DNA from: Planctomycetota bacterium
GTDB taxonomy: Bacteria; Planctomycetota; Planctomycetia; Planctomycetales; Planctomycetaceae
Length of the DNA: 64,000 bases
NCBI GenBank assembly: GCA_023417655.1
Contig: JAEZFD010000058.1
Coordinates: forward strand, 62,001-126,000
Direction of reading: 5' to 3'
Below the pieces are notes generated by a model that saw only the letters and a program-made list of their open reading frames with translations, was not told where the DNA came from and ran no database searches. This document shows positions 40,283-47,926 of the stretch, in pieces. The position numbers and the translations under genes are program-made. The stretch's first letter is position 1, and each line of letters opens with the position of its first letter.

Positions 40283-41026
40283 ATGTCGGAAATCGTCGTC
40301 AAAGACATTCTCGAAGCCGGTGTCCACTTCGGTCACAAGACCAGCAAGTGGAACCCGAAGATGCGTCCCTACATCTATGGGAAGCGCAACAATATTCACA
40401 TCATCGACCTCAAGGAAACCATCCGGGGTCTGGTGCGGGCTCAGAAGTACCTGTACAAGGTTTCTGCTCAGAACAGCCTGATTCTCTTCGTCGGAACCAA
40501 GCGGCAGGCCGTCGACACTGTTCGCCAGGCTGCTGAAGCCTGCGGAATGCCATACTGCACCGAACGCTGGCTCGGTGGAACGCTGACCAACTTCCGGACG
40601 ATTCGTTCACGCCTGAAGCGTCTCGAAGAGCTGGAAAATCTGGAAAGCAGCGGCACGCTGGCCACCTTCTCCAAGAAGCAGCAGTCACGTCTGCGTCGCG
40701 AACTCGACAAGATTCGCCGCAACTTGGGCGGTATCAAGGAAATGAACCGTCTTCCAGAAGCCATCGTGATCGTCGATCCGAGCAAGGAAAAGAACTGTAT
40801 TCACGAAGCGAAGCTGCTGGGAATTACCACTGTCGCTTTGATCGATACTGATTCCGATCCAGACACCGTCGACCTGCCAATTCCAGGTAACGACGACAGC
40901 ATCCGCTCCATCCGGATCATCCTGAACTACCTGTCCCAGTCGATCGCACAGGGTCGGGCAACTCTTCCACAGAAGACGGAACAGCCGGCCCAGGACGAGC
41001 CAAAGGCCGTTGGCCGCATCGGCTAA
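40283..41026 (+). CDS. rpsB: 30S ribosomal protein S2
   Basis: 247 residues, full length. Typical S2 blocks: DILEAGVHFGHKTSKWNPKM, YIYGKRNNIHIIDLKETIRG, ILFVGTKRQAVDTVRQAAEA, YCTERWLGGTLTNFRTIRSR, PEAIVIVDPSKEKNCIHEAK and IDTDSDPDTVDLPIPGNDDS. Structural protein of the small subunit, late-assembling near S1. Usually followed by tsf, but here a strong terminator follows directly and no elongation factor Ts gene is present, so it is transcribed alone. Confidence 0.97.
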   Translation: MSEIVVKDILEAGVHFGHKTSKWNPKMRPYIYGKRNNIHIIDLKETIRGLVRAQKYLYKVSAQNSLILFVGTKRQAVDTVRQAAEACGMPYCTERWLGGTLTNFRTIRSRLKRLEELENLESSGTLATFSKKQQSRLRRELDKIRRNLGGIKEMNRLPEAIVIVDPSKEKNCIHEAKLLGITTVALIDTDSDPDTVDLPIPGNDDSIRSIRIILNYLSQSIAQGRATLPQKTEQPAQDEPKAVGRIG

Positions 41027-41048
41027 TGAATCTGGTTTGAGAATTCGA

Positions 41049-41077
41049 AAACACCCCGGTTTGGCCGGGGTGTTTTT
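41049..41077 (+). terminator. Terminator of rpsB
   Basis: AAACACCCCGG (41049-41059) and CCGGGGTGTTT (41065-41075) form a perfect 11-bp stem with loop TTTGG, running into a T-run, 22 bases after the rpsB stop. Confidence 0.93.
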
Positions 41078-41197
41078 GTATGCGCTGCTGGACTTTTTTG
41101 AGACTGTCCCTGTGCATCCGGGATCGGGGCTTTTCAGGTGCGGAACTCATCGGCATAATGAGATGGTTCCGCCTCCCACCGATGACAAGGTCTCACC

Positions 41198-42529
41198 ATG
41201 GGTTTGCCTGCTCGCGTTCACTCCACTTCGCTCCCCGTTTCTACACTGTCGAACAGACGTCTGATGAGCTGGATGGCGTTTCTTGCCACGCTCTCCGTTT
41301 TCGTCTTCGGGGTTGCTTCTCTCGGGAGAGCAGAGAATTGGACGAATTGGCGCGGGCCGAATCTCAACGGAACAGTGAAGCCCGGCCACTATCCCACTGT
41401 TTGGGATGAGAAGAAGAACATCGCCTGGTCCGCCCCGTTGCCGGGCCGTTCAGGTTCGACTCCAATCGTGTTCGGTGACAAGATCGTGCTGACCGTCCCG
41501 ATCGACGGCAAGAACGGCGTGATTGCGTTTGACCGATCCGGCAAGAAGCTTTGGCAGACCCTGCTCGGCGATGAACGTCCTGGCAAGCACAAGAAGGCCA
41601 GCGGAGCCAACCCCTCGCCGGTCACCGACGGCAAGCTGGTTTATGTCTACTTTAAGAGTGGTGACTTCGCTGCTCTCGATTGGGACGGCAAAATCGTCTG
41701 GCATCAGAATCTGCAAAAGGAGATCGCCGAAGACACTCTGTGGTGGGATCTGGGAACCTCGCCGGTTTTGACCGAGAAACATATCGTTGTGGCTGTGATG
41801 CAGACCGGTCCGTCATATCTGGCCGCCTTTGAGCCAGCGACCGGCAAAATGGTCTGGAAAGTTGATCGCATCCTGGATGCTCCCGAAGAATCCGCTCAGA
41901 GCTATACCACGCCGCTCGTGACTCGATACAAGGGGCAGGAGCAGATTATCGTCCTCGGCGCCGATCACGTGACATGCCATGACGCGAAGAACGGGAAAGA
42001 ACTGTGGCGCGTCGGCACACTGAACCCCGATCGCGAACGGTACTTCCGATCCATCGCTTCACCGGTGGTGACAGGTGATATTGTCATCGCTCCGTATGCC
42101 CGAGGAAAAACACTGACCGCTATCCGCATGGGTGGGACCGGAGATGTGACCAAGAGTCATGTTCTGTGGACGAAAGAAATTGGCTCAGATGTCCCGACTC
42201 CAGTGGCCCTGAACGGCAAGGTCTATGTTGCTGGTGATAAAGGTGTCGTTACCTGTCTGAATGCGGAAACTGGTGAAGAACACTGGTCCGAGACTTTGGA
42301 GAAGAACCGCAACGCCTTTAGCGCCTCACCTGTCATGGCCGGAAATCTTCTCTACTTTGTGCGTGAAGACAGCAAGGCTTTCGTCATCGATGTGGAAAGC
42401 AAGAAGGTGACAGCCGACAACATCTTCGTTGGTAAGGATGAATCGACCTATTCGACTCCCGTCCTGATCGATAATAAGATCTACCTCCGTACGACTGATG
42501 CCCTGTACTGCATTGACGCTGCGGAGTAG
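41198..42529 (+). CDS. PQQ-like beta-propeller (BamB-like) exported protein
   Basis: 443 residues from ATG 41198 (AAGG eight bases upstream). Signal segment (FLATLSVFVFGVASLGRA) ends just before ENWTNWRGPNLNGT, the standard start of planctomycete PQQ-propeller proteins. Repeated propeller blades carry the W/L-x-x-D/N-type closures: GVIAFDRSGKKLWQTLLGDE, FAALDWDGKIVWHQNLQKE, LAAFEPATGKMVWKVDRILD, VTCHDAKNGKELWRVGTLN, VVTCLNAETGEEHWSETLEK, DALYCIDAAE. No quinoprotein catalytic residues were evident, so a binding or scaffold role is likelier than a dehydrogenase. Confidence 0.88.
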   Translation: MGLPARVHSTSLPVSTLSNRRLMSWMAFLATLSVFVFGVASLGRAENWTNWRGPNLNGTVKPGHYPTVWDEKKNIAWSAPLPGRSGSTPIVFGDKIVLTVPIDGKNGVIAFDRSGKKLWQTLLGDERPGKHKKASGANPSPVTDGKLVYVYFKSGDFAALDWDGKIVWHQNLQKEIAEDTLWWDLGTSPVLTEKHIVVAVMQTGPSYLAAFEPATGKMVWKVDRILDAPEESAQSYTTPLVTRYKGQEQIIVLGADHVTCHDAKNGKELWRVGTLNPDRERYFRSIASPVVTGDIVIAPYARGKTLTAIRMGGTGDVTKSHVLWTKEIGSDVPTPVALNGKVYVAGDKGVVTCLNAETGEEHWSETLEKNRNAFSASPVMAGNLLYFVREDSKAFVIDVESKKVTADNIFVGKDESTYSTPVLIDNKIYLRTTDALYCIDAAE

Positions 42530-42553
42530 TTGTTCCAACTACTTGATCAATTG

Positions 42554-42598
42554 AGACAGGCCGCCTGTTGCAAACGCAGCAGGCGGCCTGTCTTTTTG
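42554..42598 (+). terminator. Terminator after the PQQ-propeller gene
   Basis: AGACAGGCCGCCTG (42554-42567) and its exact complement (42580-42593) form a 14-bp stem, followed by TTTTG. The minus-strand exit lacks a T-run. Confidence 0.92.
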
Positions 42599-42624
42599 AG
42601 TTCCGATCGAACTATTCTTCAGGT

Positions 42625-43602
42625 CTATTTCATCGAAGCCGACAGCGACTGGAATTCTGGCAGGAGAGTTTCCAGCACGTCGAAGGAACCGGTCCAGCCC
42701 TTCGTCATTCCGGTCCGTTCGTTCAGGAACGCCGTGAGTTCCGGTTCGGTGACAGCACCCACTGGTTCTGAAGTCACAGTGACGCGAGTCTGCCGTTCTC
42801 CCTCCGGTGTGAACTCAACAGTCGTCAGCAGTGTCTGGGGCCAGTGAGGTCCGAAGTCCGGCGCTGCGAGGTTTTCCTCAGCATCGCAGAACTGCTGAGT
42901 GTAGACGATCCGCGTCGGCGTACTGATCTCCTGATAGTGGAATTGGGCATGAAACGCGTAGCCTTCGGTATTCTTCATCACGAAGAAGATGGTTTGTCCC
43001 GACTGGATCTCCCCTCGCAGGATCTGCATTGAAAAGCCGGTTGGTGGAATCCAGCTGACAAGTTGCGTCGGCTGAGTCCACGCATCGAACAGGACGTCTG
43101 CCGGAACATCGAAGCTGCGATTGATGACAAACCGTGACTTGTGCTGATGGTTCTCAGCCAGGTATTCGGCCAGTCGGTCCCAGGTGGCGTTGCCACCGGC
43201 CTGCTTGATGAACCCTTTCATGTTTCTGGCGGCCTCTTCACTCTCGACTGTCATGATCATTTCCATGCGGGTCCGTTGCCCGACGGGAATGAACTCCACA
43301 GAGACACGAAAGAGCGGGGCCCGTTCATCATTGCCGCCGTGGTCGTAGACCAGCCGGCGATGCTCTTCAACGACGTGGTACAGAGCCTTGTTGATGTAAT
43401 CTGTTCCGTCCGGACCGTGCATCGTATAGTGCCAGATCCCGCCGGGCCGCAGCTCTTTCGAATGGGTTGTGAGTGTGAATCCCCTTGGTCCCCACCATTT
43501 TGCGGCCTGCTCCGGATCGGTCCAGGCGCTCCAGACCAGTTCGACAGGGGCGTCGTATTCGCGAGTCAGGATCAATTCATTCGGTTTCGCTGCGCGGACC
43601 AT
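42625..43602 (-). CDS. Tandem SRPBCC (AHSA1-like) protein
   Basis: 325 residues containing two AHSA1/SRPBCC ligand-binding domains in one chain. The first (about 8-155) opens LILTREYDAPVELVWSAWTD with KWWGPRGFTLTTHSKELRPG and ends with GNATWDRLAEYLAE. The second (about 160-318) opens FVINRSFDVPADVLFDAWTQ with LVSWIPPTGFSMQILRGE and ends with GMTKGWTGSFDVLETLLPEF. These helix-grip domains bind hydrophobic ligands. The start lies inside the end of the ArsR gene (26-base overlap) with AGGA about nine bases upstream. ArsR-AHSA1 pairing is common; a two-domain fusion is less so. Confidence 0.88.
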   Translation of the reverse strand: MVRAAKPNELILTREYDAPVELVWSAWTDPEQAAKWWGPRGFTLTTHSKELRPGGIWHYTMHGPDGTDYINKALYHVVEEHRRLVYDHGGNDERAPLFRVSVEFIPVGQRTRMEMIMTVESEEAARNMKGFIKQAGGNATWDRLAEYLAENHQHKSRFVINRSFDVPADVLFDAWTQPTQLVSWIPPTGFSMQILRGEIQSGQTIFFVMKNTEGYAFHAQFHYQEISTPTRIVYTQQFCDAEENLAAPDFGPHWPQTLLTTVEFTPEGERQTRVTVTSEPVGAVTEPELTAFLNERTGMTKGWTGSFDVLETLLPEFQSLSASMK

Positions 43603-43954
43603 CGTCGGGTTCCTTGGTAATGGGATTCTTCGCGGTCATTGTTTTCAGATACTCGTCGAGACGATCGAAGCTTTCTTCCCAGAACACCCGATACTGCTCC
43701 ATCCAGTCCGCAGCCGCTTTCAGCGCGTATGGGTTGAGTTCGCAAGGGCGTCTCTGAGCGTCACGTGATCTGGTAATCAGACCGGCCTTCTCCAGCACTT
43801 TCAGGTGCTTGGTCACAGCCGGTAGTGACATCCGGTCCAGAAATGGCTCGGCGAGTTCGTTCACAGTGGCTGTCCCCTGGCTCAATCGAGCGAGCAGGGC
43901 ACGCCGTGTCGGATCAGCAAGTGCTGAAAACGTCTGAGTCAGTGGATCGGGCAT
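43577..43954 (-). CDS. ArsR-family transcriptional regulator
   Basis: 125 residues. Winged-helix ArsR fold: MPDPLTQTFSALADPTRRAL, LARLSQGTATVNELAEPF, LPAVTKHLKVLEKAGLI (recognition helix), RDAQRRPCELNPYALKAAAD. No metal-binding CxC motif in the alpha3 helix, so it is probably of the non-metal-sensing type usually found beside AHSA1 proteins. A near-perfect 26-base palindrome lies 11 bases upstream of its start, most simply read as its own operator. It is co-transcribed with the tandem SRPBCC gene. Confidence 0.92.
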   Translation of the reverse strand: MPDPLTQTFSALADPTRRALLARLSQGTATVNELAEPFLDRMSLPAVTKHLKVLEKAGLITRSRDAQRRPCELNPYALKAAADWMEQYRVFWEESFDRLDEYLKTMTAKNPITKEPDDGPRSETE

Positions 43955-43965
43955 TTCTGTTGTAA

Positions 43966-43991
43966 ACCAAAAGGTTAATTAACCGTTTGGT
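43966..43991. promoter_or_regulatory. Palindromic operator candidate for the ArsR regulator
   Basis: ACCAAA-A-GGTTAATTAACC-G-TTTGGT: the outer six bases and inner twelve are exactly self-complementary and only one base pair of the 26-mer breaks symmetry. It covers the region just upstream of arsR on the minus strand, where binding would block the promoter. Confidence 0.7.
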
Positions 43992-44034
43992 GAATAATGC
44001 GCCAGAATTCCGATCATGTCAACAAGATTCCCAA

Positions 44035-44068
44035 CGAAAAAGCCCACCTGGCGTTCAGATGGGCTTTC
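44035..44068 (-). terminator. Terminator of the small lipoprotein gene
   Basis: Read on the minus strand, GAAAGCCCATCTG and CAGGTGGGCTTTTTC pair (one T-G) around AACGC and run into TTTTTCG. It lies about 40 bases after the stop of the lipoprotein gene ending at 44107. Confidence 0.8.
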
Positions 44069-44106
44069 GCGCGGCACGCCCGGGCCAAGGCGTGATCGAG
44101 AGAGGA

Positions 44107-44568
44107 TCAGGGGCCTGCATTCACAGGCTTCGCCGAACCGGGGGCCCGATAGGCCATGCTGGGAGGCACCTCGAAGGTCTGCGTTGAACTTTCCTTCCCG
44201 AGGTCCACTTTGATCTTGTAGTTCTCAAACAGCAGTGGTTTCACGGATTCCCCGGAGGAGTCCACTGTCGCATCAGACTTAAAGCCGGTCAGCCGGACAA
44301 TATGCGGGCCGCCAATGACGCCGACGCCGTCAATGTTGGTGTCAAACTTGCCGTCGCGGATTTTCGCGCTCCCCTGCGGACCCGAGTTGCCAGCCTGAGG
44401 ATCAGGGTCAAAGATCAGGGTTCCTTCCGGGACGGGATTTCCAGCGAAGGTAACAGTTCCGCTCACCCGATACCGGGGAGGTCCGTCTGATTTGGCACCA
44501 CAGCCAGCAAACAGGGTAAGTCCCAGTGCGGCGGCGATGAAAACTGAGGATGAAGAAACAATTCGCAT
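44107..44568 (-). CDS. Small lipoprotein, carboxypeptidase-regulatory-like
   Basis: 153 residues. Signal peptide SVFIAAALGLTLFAGC ends in lipobox LFAGC. The mature part is a beta-sandwich: YRVSGTVTFAGNPVPEGTLI, FDPDPQAGNSGPQGSAKIRD, GVIGGPHIVRLTGFKSDAT, PLLFENYKIKVDLGKES. It follows a DUF1559 gene on the same strand, the second such pair in this window; it is related in plan to the protein at 9625-10035 but longer. Function unknown. Confidence 0.75.
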   Translation of the reverse strand: MRIVSSSSVFIAAALGLTLFAGCGAKSDGPPRYRVSGTVTFAGNPVPEGTLIFDPDPQAGNSGPQGSAKIRDGKFDTNIDGVGVIGGPHIVRLTGFKSDATVDSSGESVKPLLFENYKIKVDLGKESSTQTFEVPPSMAYRAPGSAKPVNAGP

Positions 44569-44656
44569 CGGGCGACTCCATTGAACATCGAGAGATGGGA
44601 ATCAATCCGCCAGGCGGTTGAAACTGCGCCCGCGGGAGACAGGTGAGCCGATTGCG

Positions 44657-45658
44657 TTACTCGAGATTTCTCGGTTCACTACCATCCATCGTCGATGCAG
44701 ACAAATACGTCCCCATGTCGACGTTCTCTGATACAAAGCGGACGGAACCGTCGGCCATCAGGAAGTGGGCGCCTCCGGTATGCGTGCTTCCAAAGCTCGG
44801 CGAATTAAAGTTGTTTGAGCCGTTGTACCCGGCCACGTTGATTCCCTGAACGATGTTCTTGGCCGAGGCAATGGCATTCTGGCCTCCGTTGCCGCGGGTC
44901 CAGCAGCGATAACAGTTCGCCTTCTGGCTATCGTAGGACAATTCACCGACGAGAAATGTATTTGTCGTCCCGTCTTTGACATCGCTCATGCGGGTGACGC
45001 CGTAGCGGTTGACCGAAGAATATCGAGTGGTTCGCAGAATCCCGTGCGAACTGAAACCGCCGTGCCCCGCATTGCCGCCGGAGTTCTCAACGGCATAGAG
45101 GTTTCCTGTTGCGGGATTCGTCTGGTCGAGCCCCGGCCCCATCACCCCATAGTAGTGCGTCGTATAACACGGGACTGCGGTCCCGCCTGGAGGGGTTCCG
45201 GTCTCGGTTGGAGAGAGGACGTCTCTTGCGCTCGGGCAATGGTAGACTGGGATCTTGTTAATCGCATATCGCCCCAAGCCGCTGTAGTTGACGATGGTGA
45301 AGTCGATCGTGTTGTACAGCGGGGCTTGTTCAAGATAGGGCAGAATTCCGATCAGGAAGCTCCCCTGAGTCCCGTTGTGAAATCCGCCGGGCGGAAAGCA
45401 GTTCACCACATCGTGATAGTTATGCAGTGCAAGCCCCAGCTGCTTGAGATTGTTCTTGCACTGAGATCGACGAGCCGCTTCCCGAGCCTGTTGAACGGCC
45501 GGCAACAGCAGTGCTATCAAAACAGCGATGATCGCAATGACGACCAGAAGCTCAATGAGGGTGAAGCCTTTCCGAGTTCGACGGACAGGGCGAATGATCG
45601 ATGATCGCGGGGGTTGAGGAGCAGGAGCTCCCTGTGTCGGGGGAAGAGTGCCGGACAT
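44657..45658 (-). CDS. DUF1559 prepilin-like protein (module 2)
   Basis: 333 residues from ATG 45658, with AGGAAG seven bases upstream; the frame is open further up but without likeness. Class III-type prepilin start TRKGFTLIELLVVIAIIAVL, then LLPAVQQAREAARRSQCKNN and LKQLGLALHNYHDVVNCFPP. The DUF1559 body includes MSDVKDGTTNTFLVGELSYD, GSTHTGGAHFLMADGSVRFV at the end. It shares its first 80 mature residues closely with the protein at 10175-11236 and differs in the middle. The following lipoprotein gene completes the module. Confidence 0.9.
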   Translation of the reverse strand: MSGTLPPTQGAPAPQPPRSSIIRPVRRTRKGFTLIELLVVIAIIAVLIALLLPAVQQAREAARRSQCKNNLKQLGLALHNYHDVVNCFPPGGFHNGTQGSFLIGILPYLEQAPLYNTIDFTIVNYSGLGRYAINKIPVYHCPSARDVLSPTETGTPPGGTAVPCYTTHYYGVMGPGLDQTNPATGNLYAVENSGGNAGHGGFSSHGILRTTRYSSVNRYGVTRMSDVKDGTTNTFLVGELSYDSQKANCYRCWTRGNGGQNAIASAKNIVQGINVAGYNGSNNFNSPSFGSTHTGGAHFLMADGSVRFVSENVDMGTYLSASTMDGSEPRNLE

Positions 45659-46345
45659 GAGTGGCTTCCTTGTTGAGAAATAAGGAGAAAACCAAGCTCC
45701 CGTAAGGTTCCAAAACGAACCCCCGTGAGCAGACGAGCGAGAAAGAATGCCGCAAAAAGAATTCAGGCCTACGCAAGGACACCGAGGCCATCTCCAGGGA
45801 GATGGAGGATGCACCTCGCCTCTTCGATCGCCGTCACAGAATTGTGACGCGATTGATGCTGAGTAATGAGAAAGTGAACCAGGAAAGGGGGGACAGATTT
45901 CTGCAGCAGTCCGTCCCGAAGTGATCAGCGAACGAGAATGAGTTCCTATGGCGCGCTAAGATAAGCACATATCAGTGAGACTAAGTGCGTCATTCGTACT
46001 GTGCAATCATTTTTTTGGAGAATTTGGATCCGTGATTACAGCTACTGCTGCAGTTTCGCTGAGGAGATGAGGACGCAGAGGACTGAATCTGATCAAAGGA
46101 GAAGGAAGCTGCCAGTTTGAAAACGGGACGTCTTCTTCGTCACTGTGAACCGCATTGGGAACTGCATTGGAAATGCAGTCGCCGGATCGGTCTTGAGGCG
46201 TTTGGGAAATACTGCGACACTACCGGGGTTCAACGGAAATCCCTTCCGCGTGATCGCCTCCCCATCTGGGCTTTTTTCAGAGTCACTCTGCTCAAAAGCC
46301 TGCCTGTCCTGTCTTTCCCACATCTCCTCAACCCGGTGTATTGCC
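45659..46345. other. Divergent intergenic region; short perfect palindrome
   Basis: About 690 bases between the DUF1559 gene (minus) and a lipoprotein gene (plus). CGTCACA-GAAT-TGTGACG at 45832-45849 is a perfect 7-bp inverted repeat about 175 bases upstream of the DUF1559 start. An AT-rich patch with seven Ts lies at about 46009-46016. The open frame leading into the lipoprotein gene begins at 46145 but is Cys-rich and unlikely to be translated. Confidence 0.45.
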
Positions 46346-46924
46346 GTGGTCGCGGTTCGCGTTGCCATCCTGATCCTCATCTGTGCATTGCCCGGCTGTC
46401 TGCATTCCGGTCGCAATGTCTGGGGAACTGCGCAAGTACCGGTGACGAATCCGCTTCTGGTCGCGACACAGGATCAGGAACTGGTCTGGGAACGGGCGGT
46501 TGATGTCATTCACGACTTCCAGTTCGAGATCGCTCGGGAGAACCGGGTCGGACGCACCATTGAAACCCTTCCCAAAGTCGGTTCTGGTCTGCTCGAACCT
46601 TGGCATCGCGATTCAGTCGGACTCGCAGAACGGCTGGAAAGTTCGCTTCAGTCGATTCGCAGGACAGTCGTCATCAGTCTGCAACCGGACGATGCTGGCC
46701 GGGGATACCTGGTCAGTGTGACGGCTCTCAAAGAGACCGAGTACCTGACCGGGATCGCCGCGAATACTCCCGGGGCGGCGACGTTCTCGGTAAACGCTCC
46801 TTTGGTCCGCGATCTGGACGAGGTTGTCGGACAGTCTTCTCCCTCCCGCTGGGTCCCCTTGGGACGCGATTTTCTTCTGGAACAGGCGATCCTGAATCGC
46901 CTTCGCGATGTCTATTCCTGGTAG
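46346..46924 (+). CDS. Hypothetical lipoprotein upstream of rsfS
   Basis: 192 residues from GTG 46346, placed just before the signal peptide VAVRVAILILICALPGC with lipobox ALPGC; an ATG at 46145 would add 67 residues of improbable sequence. The mature part has QDQELVWERAVDVIHDFQFE, IARENRVGRTIETLPKVGS, GRGYLVSVTALKETEYLTGI and WVPLGRDFLLEQAILNRLRD. Anchoring to a membrane is likely, function unknown. It precedes rsfS by about 180 bases on the same strand. Confidence 0.65.
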   Translation: MVAVRVAILILICALPGCLHSGRNVWGTAQVPVTNPLLVATQDQELVWERAVDVIHDFQFEIARENRVGRTIETLPKVGSGLLEPWHRDSVGLAERLESSLQSIRRTVVISLQPDDAGRGYLVSVTALKETEYLTGIAANTPGAATFSVNAPLVRDLDEVVGQSSPSRWVPLGRDFLLEQAILNRLRDVYSW

Positions 46925-47102
46925 ACCCGTGCAGGGGACAGGTGAATCCGGCGGAATTCCCCTCTGAAAAAGCAGCGGGAATGGAAATCCGGCCCAATGA
47001 GCGGTGTTGTCTTCTGTAGAAACCGCATAGAATGGGGACATGGCCGTCTGGCCGCCGGTCACACCTGAAGTTGCCGGTTCACATCAACAGAAGGGGATCG
47101 AA

Positions 47103-47579
47103 TTGATTGACTCACCAGGTACTCGAGTTTCACGCATCCGTGGGGAAATGACCGGCATCCGCCGGGAAGATTCATTACAGCGCAGTCTGGAAAACGCCTG
47201 TCTGGTTGCGAAGATCTGCGAAGGCTTTCGCGGAAAAGACACTCTGGTCCTTGATGTCACCCAGGCGACTCCTCTGTTCGATTTTTTCGTGTTGACCACC
47301 GGAAACAGCCGTCGGCAATTACGATCAATCGCGGAAGCTGCAGATGACCTGTTGGCATCCCGGGACTCCGATCGTCTCGGCCGTGAAGGAAATGACGCTC
47401 CATGGATCTGTCATGACTACGGCGATATTGTGCTTCACGTCTTCGCTCCTGACGCCCGCTCTCTATACGACTTGGAAAACCTCTGGGGGGATTCAGTTCG
47501 GGTCGACTGGCAGGCTGAAATTGTGAAGAACAGCGAACTCCTGACGGCGATTAATCCGCCGACCAGTGAATCCAACTAG
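47103..47579 (+). CDS. rsfS: Ribosome silencing factor RsfS
   Basis: 158 residues from TTG 47103, six bases after GAAGGGG; ATG 47040 and ATG 47148 are alternatives. RsfS/DUF143 core: CLVAKICEGFRGKDTLVLDV, PLFDFFVLTTGNSRRQLRSI, WICHDYGDIVLHVFAPDARS and LYDLENLWGDSVRVDWQAE. RsfS binds L14 of the large subunit and blocks subunit joining when nutrients are scarce. The usual partner nadD is not adjacent here; a lipoprotein gene lies upstream. Confidence 0.9.
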   Translation: MIDSPGTRVSRIRGEMTGIRREDSLQRSLENACLVAKICEGFRGKDTLVLDVTQATPLFDFFVLTTGNSRRQLRSIAEAADDLLASRDSDRLGREGNDAPWICHDYGDIVLHVFAPDARSLYDLENLWGDSVRVDWQAEIVKNSELLTAINPPTSESN

Positions 47580-47926
47580 AGCGATTTGTCCTTCTCTCGC
47601 TCATTGATTTCCGCTGCCCGCACATGGGAACGTCTCGCTCGGCGAAACGTCACCTTGTGCGGGCAGCTCGCGTTTCCGATGAGCATTCTTTCTGTCTTTC
47701 CCACCGGCTGCGAGAACTCCTTGGTTCGCTCCCGCTGATCGACGTGCGCACACGAAAATGGGACTCGCGCGCGATAGTGAGGAATTCTTTGATGCGTTCC
47801 GGAAACTGCCTCCCCGGGACCGCTGCTACGGCAGGTGTTCTCTGGCCGTTTCTGTAAGATAAAGCCGCTTCCTGCCTGAGCTATCCGCTATTCCTACCTT
47901 CTTCACCGCTGCAGTCGGGGTTAATT
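47580..47926. other. Intergenic region with a long hairpin
   Basis: 347 bases between rsfS and the dimethylformamidase-like gene. It holds the 55-base hairpin described separately; the rest shows no gene. Confidence 0.5.
47613..47667. repeat. Long imperfect hairpin after rsfS
   Basis: GCTGCCCGCACA (47613-47624) is the exact complement of TGTGCGGGCAGC (47656-47667). Inside, GG/CC, ACGT/ACGT and CGC/GCG add further pairs with a TCG tip, so almost the whole 55 bases fold into one rod. No T-run follows on the plus strand (CTCGCGTTTCC). It could be a repeated extragenic palindrome, a small RNA or a weak terminator; copies elsewhere cannot be searched. Confidence 0.5.

Noticed and set aside
46145..46345. 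N-terminal extension of the lipoprotein gene
   Set aside because: The extra 67 residues are Cys-rich and would bury the signal peptide; GTG 46346 just before the signal sequence is preferred.
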